Assembly: GCA_025738555.1 (NCBI GenBank)
Contig: JAOVFP010000010.1
Span: forward strand, 3,731,501-3,795,500
Reading direction: 5' to 3'
Length of the DNA stretch: 64,000 nucleotides
Source: Cyathus striatus
Lineage: Eukaryota; Basidiomycota; Agaricomycetes; Agaricales; Nidulariaceae
Numbering within the stretch: the first letter of the stretch is position 1; every line of letters starts with the position of its first letter. Under the pieces are notes generated by a model. It made no database searches. It saw only the letters and a list, made by a program, of their open reading frames with translations, and was not told where the DNA came from. Both the position numbers and the translations under genes were made by a program. Below, one piece after another: positions 55,546 through 64,000 of the stretch.

Positions 55546-57590
55546 ATATGGACAATAATGATATTTCAAACAAAAATCATTATTTTAGTGTCTCTCACTA
55601 TTATTGTGTAGAGACAATATGTGCTCCATGTGGTGCAGTATTGCATAGACAAAGTTCATGAAGTCAGAGCCAGCAACCAACATACTTAAGTTCTTAGAAA
55701 ATGTTTTTTCTAATGAAGAATCAAGACCAGATTATATATGTATTAACAAGACATGTAAGCTACTTTAGAACAGCAATTGCAAATAGAAGTTTAGTATATT
55801 TGTTTAAAGAAAGCTACTTTGTAGTGAATGGATATTACAGATAAGTGACATAGAAAATAGTGATTGAATGCAAATATAAAAATAGTAAATAAAAAGAAAT
55901 AAATATTAGCTCCAGTATTGGACAGATTGAAACAACTTCAATACTTTATGTGTAATGTATAAATGTTAATTTGCATGTGCAATACCAATGTGTTTAGCAT
56001 CATATTTTGTACTACCCTCTAAATATTGTTTGCATGCAAATGGCATTCACATTGATGTAGAACAATATTTATTATAAATTTATAAAATTACTATTATGAA
56101 ATACTAGAGTCTGCTTACCTTGGAATCAATTGAAGTCAATGTCAACTTTCTGATTAAGAATCTCCCACAACTCTGCATGGCTATTAATGAGGTGCATAAA
56201 GATCTGAAACCAAGTAGTTATTTATTATAAAGAAATTATGTAAGAACAATTCACTTATATTGATATAAATTCTACCAGTAAAGTATGCAAATATCATATT
56301 GGAATTGGTATCCCTTGAAGAGCAATTCAAACTGAATTATTTACCTTAATTTTTATCATGGGTGATCTATTCAAACTGGATTATTGCCTTGATTTTCATC
56401 ATAAGTGATTTATTCACTTTTAATTTATATGTTGCTATTAATGAAGTGCATAAAGATCATAATATCTGCACACCCCACCAATGCAAGTGAATTGTTCTAA
56501 TATAATTTTTTCATAATAACCAATGTTGTAAGTCTTTAGAGTTTTTCAGTATGACACTATCTAATAAATTCTCTCAGGTGGCCACCACATTAACAGCAGG
56601 ATTGGGGCATATTTTTAAATCCAAAAGCTTCAAGTCTACTACCAATATGTTCTAGATTTTCATTAGTAGTGCTATTTACTATAATCTTTGTTATACTCTA
56701 AGCATGTTCCCTTACAATTTCAGATAGGTCAAAGAAACTCAGAGAGATATGCTCAGCATAATCATAAAGAAGAGCACAGTAGCATGCTACTTAAGTATAA
56801 TTTAGCTGAATATTATTAAAAAGATGGTTCAGAATAGATCAGTTCACATACAGAACTCTCAGACTCAGCTTGTAGATCTTCATGCTAACTGCCCTTGGAA
56901 GAAATTCAATTCCAACAAGAACAGATTTCTGTTAGGATTTCACCCCTTATCTTATCCAATCCACTCATATCTTATCTTATCACCATGTGATCAGTCATGT
57001 GACATAACAATGCAGAGACCATGCATATCAACATGTGACATTCATCAAGACTACAGACACAGTACACAGTTTGGTTATACTTTTTACATACCTTTAATAT
57101 ATATAGTACATGAGTTTGCACAGTAAAAGCACAGTAACATGCATTATAGTGTAGGCAGTAAATACATGCAATTATTTTGAGGACATTACTATTAATACAG
57201 TCATTTTAATTAGCTTTTCTCTATTCTTGTGCTAGTTTATTCCAAACTTACAATAAGATTCACTTCTTCTTCCTTTATTTGAGTGTTTGAGTTCGACTTC
57301 GAGCATTTTGCTTGTCTGTCGCTGTCAGGCATAATTTTTGATTATATATAATGCATGCAAATGCACTGTATACCACAATTAAAGAAATTGCACTGTCATG
57401 TCACATGACTGAATACTTCACACCATCACATGATACAATACACTACTAATCAAATATACCCAATACCATATATGAACAAACCAATACCTTACATGAACAA
57501 ATAACTTTAAATCACCATTAAACATCATACACATATCAATAATTAATCGCTTGCACAAACAATGCACTAACAAAGGATAATATGATACTC
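55546..57590. other. AT-rich region without gene; rearranged repeat
   Basis: 56213-56445 contains TTATAAAGAAATTATGTAAG, TCAAACTGGATTATTGCC and AGTGATTTATTCACTTTTAA blocks. They recur at 62203-62400, part in direct and part in inverted orientation, so a mobile repeat has been rearranged. A frame at 56824-57126 is not convincing. Confidence 0.4.
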
Positions 57591-58048
57591 TTTCATTGTA
57601 TTATTCATCCATTGTATGAAGACAATGAGAGACTATTTATATACAACTCCATTGTTTTCAATCCTATTGTTCATAATAAATAAACTGCATTGTACTATTC
57701 ACCTATTGTTGAAGACAATGAGAAAACTATTTATATACAACTCCATTGTATTCAATCTTATTGTTCATAACTAATGAACTACATTGTACTATTCACTCAT
57801 TGTTTAAGGACAATGCAAAACTATTTATATATGATACTATTGTTCTCTACTCTATTGTTATAAAAATGGATTCCTATTGTTCTTGCCCAGAACAATGTAG
57901 CTCTTTATTTAGAACAATGCAATTCATTACACATTGTTCTAACATAAGCTATTGTTCTCTGCTGACTAACCCTCAAATACCATTGTCCTGTACAGCCTCA
58001 GATCTAAAATCTACATTTGCACGCTACTCGTTTTGAAGAACAATGTAG
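57590..58048. repeat. Cluster of CATTGT/ACAATG motifs with ~115-bp tandem units
   Basis: About 22 ATTGT or ACAAT pentamers occur in ~455 bp. Three tandem units of ~90-115 bp (ACTATTTATATACAACTCCA, TTGT.TTCAATC.TATTGTTCA) carry most of them at 57600-57850, and the rest is irregular. A TATA box-like GGTATATAAGGAGGGCAG follows at 58091-58108, so the cluster may be the upstream part of a promoter or LTR. Confidence 0.6.
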
Positions 58049-58359
58049 AATAGTAGAGTGGGAATTGGATTACTAAGCAGGTTGGGAAAAGGTATATAAG
58101 GAGGGCAGTTTGGCAGTAGATAGATAGCTACCTACCCCCTAGTAGTCTCACCCATTTGTCATTAGTCATTAGTTATTAGTACAGTTTTATTAGCACAGCC
58201 AGTCCAGTCAGAAATAGTATCAGTATCAGCAACAGTAGACAGATCAGTAACAGTTACAGTATTAGTCAGAAGTCATAGTCACAGTCAGAGTAACAGTAAC
58301 AGAATAAGAAGCAGATCATAGGTCAAGTTCTAAGCAAGTTGAACATTGATCTATACAAT
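58049..58359 (+). promoter_or_regulatory. Putative promoter/leader with TATA box, cut by hAT-like element
   Basis: GGTATATAAGGAGGGCAGTT is a good TATA context. A CAGTAxCAG-rich, pyrimidine-poor leader (ACAGTCAGAGTAACAGTAAC) follows until the hAT-like left end at 58360. It could be the U3-R of an LTR or a gene promoter; no paired LTR was found. Confidence 0.35.
58352..58359. repeat. Probable 8-bp target duplication of outer hAT-like element, left
   Basis: TATACAAT here and TATACAAC at 61010-61017 match in 7 of 8 bases, as expected for an older hAT insertion. Confidence 0.55.
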
Positions 58360-58573
58360 GAGCTCTTTACGCTTCCCCCCCCCTTACACGTGAATTTCAC
58401 ATGAAATTCACATGAATTGGTGAAGTTCATGTGAAGTTCATGTGAAATTTAGGTGACTTTTTCACATTATTTTTGCTGAATTTCAGTGAGAACACTGCTA
58501 ATAATTTCACCTGAATTTCACATGAATTTCACATGAACTTCACCAATTCATGTGAATTCAGGTGAATAATTCA

Positions 58574-59771
58574 GAGCTCTTTACACTTAGCCATGTGTTC
58601 TGTACAGATCCACATGGAATCTGTACGGAATTTTCAGAGTCCGTGTGGAATCTGCACAGATTTTTTTCATTTTGGCAGAGGTTTTTTTGGGTCTGTACAG
58701 ATTCTGCACAGATTCCGAAAATTCCATACAGATTATGCAGAATTCCTCGGAATTCCGCATTACAGACTTGAAAATTCTGTACAGAATCTGTAGAGAATTT
58801 TATTATATTTATTTCCTTGCATGTGACACTCTGCATTAAGCATAACACTAGGTGTTGAGTGTGATACTAGGTGTTGAGTGTGACACTATATGTTAAATGT
58901 GACACTATAAGCGTGACACTAGGTGTTGAGTGTGATACTATACATTAAATGTGACACTATAAATGTGACACTAGGTGTTGAGTGTGATACTACATGTTGA
59001 GTGTGATACTATACATTAAATGTGACACTATAAGCGTGACACTAGGTGTTGAGTGTGACACTATACATTAAATGTGACCTGATAAACATTACACTAGGTG
59101 TTGAGTGTAATACTATACATTAAATGTGACACTATAAGCGTGACACTAGGTGTGGAGTGTGACACTATATGTTAAATGTGACACTATAAGCGTGACACTA
59201 TATATTAAATGTGACACAATAAGCGTGACACTAGGTGTTGAGTGTGACTAAGCGTGACACTAAGCGTTGAGTGTGACACTAAGCATTGAGTGTGACACTA
59301 AGTGTTGAGTGTGACACTAAGCGTTGAGTGTGACACTAAGCGTTGAGTGTGACACTAAGTGTTGAGTGTAACTAAGCGTGACACTAAGTGTTGAGTGTCA
59401 CACTATACATTAAACATGACACTATGCATTAAGTATGACACTAGGTGTTGAGTGTGACATTAAGCATTGAGTGTGACACTAAACATTGAGTGTGACATTA
59501 AGCATTGAGTGTGACACTAAGCGTTGAGTGTGACACTAAACATTGAGTGTCACACTATACATTAAACATAACACTATACATTAAGCATGACACTAAGTAT
59601 TGAGTGTGACACTATGCATTAAGCATAATAGCTACTATATAAATTCTGTATGGTATCTATACAGGTCTGTATGGGTCTGTACAGATCTGCACGGATCTGT
59701 ATGGAATTTTCAGATTCCGTGCGGATTCTGTACGGATCCGTACAGACCTCTTGGGGGAGTGTAAATTACTG
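58574..59771. mobile_element. Nested hAT-like MITE, 1198 bp, with 8-bp duplication
   Basis: ATAATTCA at 58566-58573 is repeated exactly at 59772-59779. The ends GAGCTCTTTACACT and AGTGTAAATTACTG are imperfect inverted repeats. Inside both ends are TCTGTACGGATCCGTACAGA-like palindromic arrays and the middle is the 19-bp array. An 8-bp duplication with short ends is the hAT pattern. It has no coding capacity. The element at 63161 onwards is an inverted relative. Confidence 0.75.
58840..59640. repeat. 19-bp tandem array GTGACACTAAGCATTGAGT
   Basis: Dozens of copies of GTGACACTAAGCGTTGAGT-type units run through the nested MITE, with variants (AGGTGTTGAGT, ATACATTAAAT). The reverse-complement array fills 63390-64000. 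Units are contiguous without spacers, so it is not a CRISPR. Confidence 0.85.
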
Positions 59772-59949
59772 ATAATTCACTTGATCTTCACATGAAATTT
59801 TTCACCAAATTTTCATGTCACTTGGTGAAGTTCACGTATATTTCACCAGAAATTCACATGGAGCTTATACAATAGTAATGAGCTTCAATTGTATTCCATA
59901 GTGTTGCTTACTAATAATAAAAATAAATGTACATAGTAAATAATGACTC

Positions 59950-60035
59950 CAGTTAGAATTGAATCAACAGCCTCGAAGTGATGACTAATAGTTTTCCCAC
60001 AGTACAGCAATTAACCACTACACCATAAGAACTTG
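59950..60035 (-). other. tRNA-derived (SINE-like) segment with A and B box motifs
   Basis: On the minus strand, TGGTGTAGTGGTTAATTGC near 60010-60026 fits an A box (TRGYNNAGNGG). About 45 bases on, GATTCAATTCT near 59955-59965 resembles a degenerate B box (GGTTCGANTCC; two or three mismatches). Spacing suits an RNA polymerase III promoter of tRNA origin. The cloverleaf does not close well, so it is not a functional tRNA gene. A related block at 22121-22165 keeps GGTTCAATTATGACTGG but has lost the A box. Confidence 0.4.
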
Positions 60036-60164
60036 TATAGAAAAGTTATTTTCCACACTATATACCCCCATCAACCCTCCACTTTCTAATACGTTGTCAC
60101 ATGATTGACATATCACATGACCAAAACATGTCGCACCATTGTTGATTCTTGCTTCTTGCCACAT

Positions 60165-60660
60165 CACTATCATTCACTCCCTTCTCCCCTCCCTCTCCCC
60201 CCTCCCTCTCCCCTCTTCCTCCTTCCTCCCTTCCACTCTTTTATCCTTCCACCCTCATTCCTCCTCTATTTCACTCCTTCCCTCCTCCTCTTTCTCTATC
60301 AAGAACCAATACAGTAACAACAAGAGCGTGGGAAAGCGGGAGGCGCACAGCAAGCGCGAGGGGCGGGATGGCAGGGTGGGAGGGATGGGATAGCGAGCAC
60401 ATTAGAGTGCACAATGAGCACAGGGAGCGGAATAGCAGGCGGAAGGGCGGGATAACGAGTGGGATGGGGCGCACAGTGAGCGGAAGGGCGGGGTTAGCGA
60501 GTAGGAAGGGGTGTGCAGTGAGCGGAGGGACGGGATAGCGAGTAGGATGGGGTGCACATTGAGCGGAGGGGCGGGATAGCGAGCGGGATGAGGCGCACAG
60601 CAAGCAGAGGGGCGGGAGGCATGGGAAAGCAGGGGGTGGGACATCAAGTGCAAGGGCAGG
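60165..60660. repeat. Pyrimidine tract followed by 41-42 bp GC-rich array
   Basis: CCCTCCCTCTCCCCCCTCCC-type DNA (60180-60290) is followed by units near 60476, 60518 and 60559 of the form GAGCGGAGGGGCGGGATAGC plus GAGTAGGATGGGGTGCACA, with degenerate copies from about 60340. Frames across it are repeat translations. Confidence 0.65.
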
Positions 60661-61009
60661 AAGTTGGGGGATATTATGTAATATTATTATTGCTTTGTAA
60701 TATGTAAATTAGTCACATGATCAATAAATAAATTTATTTTCTCCATATTTTTAAATGAATTTCACTCAATTTTTCATGTGAATTTCACTATATTTTCACT
60801 TTAATTTCACCTAAAATACATGAAAGTTCATGAACCTATGCTTTTTAGAAAATATTTAAAATCACATGAAGTTCATGTAATTTCATGTGAATTTCATGAG
60901 AAATATACTCTAAATTGGTGATATTCATGTGAAGTTCATGTGAATTTCTGCCTTTCATGTGAAATTCATGTGAATTCATGGTGAAGGGGGGGGGGAGTGT
61001 AAAGTACTG

Positions 61010-61017
61010 TATACAAC
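61010..61017. repeat. Probable 8-bp target duplication of outer hAT-like element, right
   Basis: TATACAAC, partner of TATACAAT at 58352-58359. Confidence 0.55.
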
Positions 61018-61046
61018 ATACACATTATAAATAGCATTATGTCTAT

Positions 61047-61250
61047 AGTGTGTACTATACTCCTTTCATTATACTTGACATTGTATACAGCCTTTGCTGT
61101 ACAATATCCTTCACACTCAGTTTCATACAAATCATACAGCTCTTGCTGTACAAGACCATCCACTAAATTCTTAAGAATATCCTTGCTAAATATTTCCTGA
61201 CACTCAGGTGTTGTAACATGAACAAAGTCGATTCCTGTTAGCACCTTAGA
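61047..61250 (-). pseudogene. Antisense exon fragment, copy 2 (LTGIDFVHVTTPECQEIF)
   Basis: After an acceptor-like AATCTAAG, the minus strand reads VLTGIDFVHVTTPECQEIFS, then DILKNLVDGLVQQELYDLYE, TECEGYCTAKAVYNVKYN, with no stop until the hAT-like element. Copy 1 at 3868-4066 matches closely. The Cys residues (PEC, TEC, YC) are conserved except one in copy 1. No family is recognised, and without neighbouring exons it is treated as a fragment. Confidence 0.5.
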
Positions 61251-63160
61251 TTATCTTAATCTTAAATGGTCAATTTTTGTCAATTTTGTGGCTGTCTTGT
61301 CCCTTTGCAAGGTTTAATGTACAAGCTTGATTGGCTTTTGACTGTGGAGGCATTGCGTACCGGAAATTTTGGCTGTTTTACGGGCCTTCTACCTGCTCTC
61401 CCTCTCCTCTGACGCGCTACATAGGTCATGTGATTTGTGACATTGTTATGATTTGTCACGATTGTGACAGGCCAAATCTCAGAGCCCGAAATTCCAACAT
61501 GGTATCAAACACATTGGAATGCATCAATTATATGTTTTCTGCAATAAAAAAAAATTGTGTAATAACTTTTTGAAAATTATGTCTTTTTGTATTTTTATTT
61601 CTGGTAACTACAGTTTACGTTGTCCTAAATACATTCCAGAGATCATAACTGAAAAAGAGTTGCTTGAGGTTGAACAGATGTCGTCAATGTTCAGCAGCAA
61701 GTTTGCTTATGTAAAGGGGTGCTGGATTTTGGTGAGGAGTATCTTATGAAGAATGGGTGAAGCAGGCCAATTGAGTTGAAGAAATCTTCAGCATCATAAT
61801 TTTATTCTTTATGTGCTTCAGGGCTTGCTTCTGTTTTCAATTTAGTCAAATTAGTTCTCATGAAACTTAGAGATGGGAGTGATTTGTTGTAGTATTCTAA
61901 GATTAAAGCAGAGGATTAATTGTGGCATGATCATGACAGGTACCAGCAGCCTCTCCCTCCTTGACATTCACTTCTGGAAATTAGTTTTATTGTGTCTGTT
62001 TTATTGTGTCTGTTTAATTATAAAGGTGCATTGTAGTGTGATGTATTTAATTGTGGAATTGAGCTGATTCTTTGAGGTTGGGTTAATTTTATTGGAGCAT
62101 TATTTTCATGAATACACTGATAAACACAATATTAACAAGACAGTAAAGTGTGATCTATGAAAGTTTATGCAATTGAACTTTATAATGCTCTAATAGTGGT
62201 TATTATAAAGAAATTATGTAAGAACAATTCACTTACATTGATAAGGTATGCAAATATCATAATCTTTATGCACTTCATTAATAACAACATATAAATTAAA
62301 AGTGAATAGATCACCTATGATGAAAATCAAGGCAATAATCCAGTTTGAATAGATCACTCATGATAAAAATCAAGGCAAATAATTCAGTTTGAATTGCTCT
62401 TCAAGGAGATGATAAATGACAGAGTTCATATTATGAAATCACAGCCTATGTACATAAATATATGTGCTATGTTAAGGAGTAGTAGAATGCTTATCATAAT
62501 TCTGCAGTAATATGGTAAGCTTTTAGGAGCTTGAAATTATAAAAGCTATCTTTATCTCATTCATAAAGGATCTTTCATTTCTATGAGACATTGTAAGTGA
62601 CACTTTATTCACAATTGATCATTAGCAAAGTAAATAAAATACTAGTGGCAACAAGTTCATAGAGGAATGTGTTTACTATAAGAAATTTAAATTTAAATTT
62701 AATTACTATTTTAAAAATTTCTTATAGTGAAGTAAATCATGCAAATCACTTTACAGTGTTGTCTTTCATTCTTATTAGTGCTTTCACAATAAGTCTATTT
62801 ACTTATTAGAAATAAAAACTAAAAACAAAGTAATGTATGTATCTAATCAATTGGAAGCCATACATCATGTACCTGTTCTGTCATACCTAAATTTGGTTCA
62901 ATTTATGCACAAATGAAATTTTCAAATAGTTAAAGTATGATATATTTAAATATGAGCATATTTTCAGATTAATAACTAGTTTATAGACATTTTTCCCTTT
63001 TTAAAAGTTATTTCTTGCTAAATTATAGTGTTTTGTACCTTTACAAGTGAAATATATACACCTTTCAACTGTCATTTTCATCAAGTTATAAGAAAGGTGG
63101 AATCCATGTGTACTCCACATGGTTCCATGTGAATTACACATGGAAAATGTGTACTTTTTT
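61251..63160. other. AT-rich region, rearranged repeats and a hairpin
   Basis: 62203-62400 repeats parts of 56213-56445 in mixed orientation. At 62677-62734, TACTATAAGAAATTTAAA and TTTAAAAATTTCTTATAGT form a strong AT-rich hairpin. ORFs here are short and unconvincing. Confidence 0.4.
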
Positions 63161-64000
63161 CAGTAATTTACACTCCCCCAAGAGGTCTGTACGGATCTGT
63201 ACGGATCCGCACGGAATCCGAAAATTCCGTACGGATCCGTACAGACCCGTACAGACCTGTATAGATACCATACAGAATTTATATAGTAGCTATTATTATT
63301 ATTAGAGGTCATTATTCTATATGGATTCCATACATATTCTGCATGGATTCTGTGTGGATTTATGCATTGCTGCCTTGTCACACATGTCAAGTGTAACTCT
63401 AGGTGAAAAGTGTCACACTATACAAAATCCATGATACACTCAATATATAGTATCATTCTCAATGCATAGTATCACACTTAATGCATAGTATTATGCTTAA
63501 TGTATAGTGTGACACTCAACACTTAGTGTCACACTTAATGCAGAGTGTCACACTCAATACTTAGTGTCATGCCTAATGTATAGTGTTATGTTTAATGTAT
63601 AGTGTCACACTTAATGCATAGTGTCATGTTTAATGTATAGTGTGACACTCAACACTTAGTGTCACGCTTAATCACACTCAATGCTTAGTGTCACACTCAA
63701 TGCTTAGTGTCACACTCAATGCTTAGTGTCACACTCAATGCTTAGTGTCACACTCAATGCTTAGTGTCACACTCAATGCTTAGTGTCACACTCAATGCTT
63801 AGTGTCACACTCAATGCTTAGTGTCACACTCAATGCTTAGTGTCACACTCAATGCTTAGTGTCACACTCAACACCTAGTGTCACACTCAATGCCTAGTGT
63901 CACACTAGTGTCACACTCAATGCTTAGTGTCACACTCAACGCTTAGTGTCACACTCAACGCTTAGTGTCACACTCAACGCTTAGTGTCACACTCAACGCT
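63161..64000. mobile_element. hAT-like MITE running off the window, inverted relative of 58574-59771
   Basis: Starts CAGTAATTTACACTCCCCCA, the complement of the right end at 59752-59771. GTACGGATCCGTAC palindromes follow, then from about 63390 the 19-bp array TGTCACACTCAATGCTTAG, including ten or so almost perfect copies at 63672-63870. The other end lies outside the window. Confidence 0.7.

Larger units (their letters stand above)
58360..61009. mobile_element. Outer non-autonomous hAT-like element, copy 2
   Basis: Left end GAGCTCTTTACGCTTCCCCC and right end GGGGGGGAGTGTAAAGTACTG form imperfect terminal inverted repeats. Next to them lie dense TTCATGTGAATTTCACATGA palindromic blocks. Flanking near-duplication is 8 bp (7/8). 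It has no transposase and contains a younger element of related ends (58574-59771), a tRNA-like block (59950-60035), a pyrimidine tract and a 41-42 bp array. Related to 21840-22707. Confidence 0.7.

Noticed and set aside
59950..60035. Functional tRNA gene
   Set aside because: A and B box motifs are present but the acceptor and T stems do not pair well, so it is listed only as tRNA-derived.
61495..61512. LTR end with primer-binding site (CATGGTATCAAAC)
   Set aside because: TGGTATCA resembles a Met-tRNA primer site, but no second LTR, polypurine tract or coding region follows, and the upstream repeat reads as an antisense exon.
63390..64000. CRISPR array
   Set aside because: The 19-bp units are contiguous with no unique spacers, and the genome is eukaryotic; it is a satellite inside a MITE.

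Overview
The window looks like fungal nuclear DNA, most likely from an agaricomycete (mushroom-forming basidiomycete). The evidence is many short GT-AG introns of about 45-60 bp, a CACTA/Tnp2-type transposase of the kind common in Agaricomycetes, basidiomycete-style gag-protease and IS630-like transposase relics, and no bacterial-style operons. No conserved housekeeping gene was recognised; the whole window reads as transposable-element and cargo territory.

Layout. 1-3722: a retroelement gag plus aspartic protease, with no reverse transcriptase. 3870-7500: short antisense exon, long inverted and tandem repeats. 7681-10025: an IS630-like DDE transposase pseudogene broken by TGA codons. 10026-14858: mostly unassigned. 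14859-17083: a multi-exon gene of an unnamed agaricomycete family. 17084-29496: AT-rich, CpG-poor repeats, a hAT-like non-autonomous element and two decayed retroelement fragments. 29500-55408: a 25.9-kb giant CACTA-like transposon. 55412-64000: AT-rich sequence with nested hAT-like elements, 19-bp arrays and an array of CATTGT/ACAATG motifs.

The giant element is the main discovery. It is bounded by near-identical terminal inverted repeats of about 468 bp that begin CACCTCAG and end CTGAGGTG. It is flanked by a 3-bp TAT target duplication, and joining the flanks restores the rhythm of the tandem repeat it inserted into. Its base composition, richer in G+C and CpG, changes abruptly at both ends. 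It carries an apparently intact four-exon Tnp2-like transposase (1107 aa by my splicing) and a cargo set: two WD40 proteins with C-terminal membrane segments that share five intron positions, an Spt5-like NGN/KOW protein, an F-box-like protein, two small proteins sharing a C-terminal domain, a proline-rich protein of an agaricomycete family, a SAP-like basic protein and a small Tudor-like protein.

The transposase, WD40, F-box and Spt5-like genes read through without stops once introns are removed. The proline-rich and SAP-like genes carry in-frame TGA codons that look like CGA-to-TGA (CpG-to-TpG) changes, the same lesion that broke the IS630-like pseudogene outside. The element may therefore still be mobile, or recently arrived, while parts of its cargo decay. 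All exon structures were spliced by eye and are predictions.
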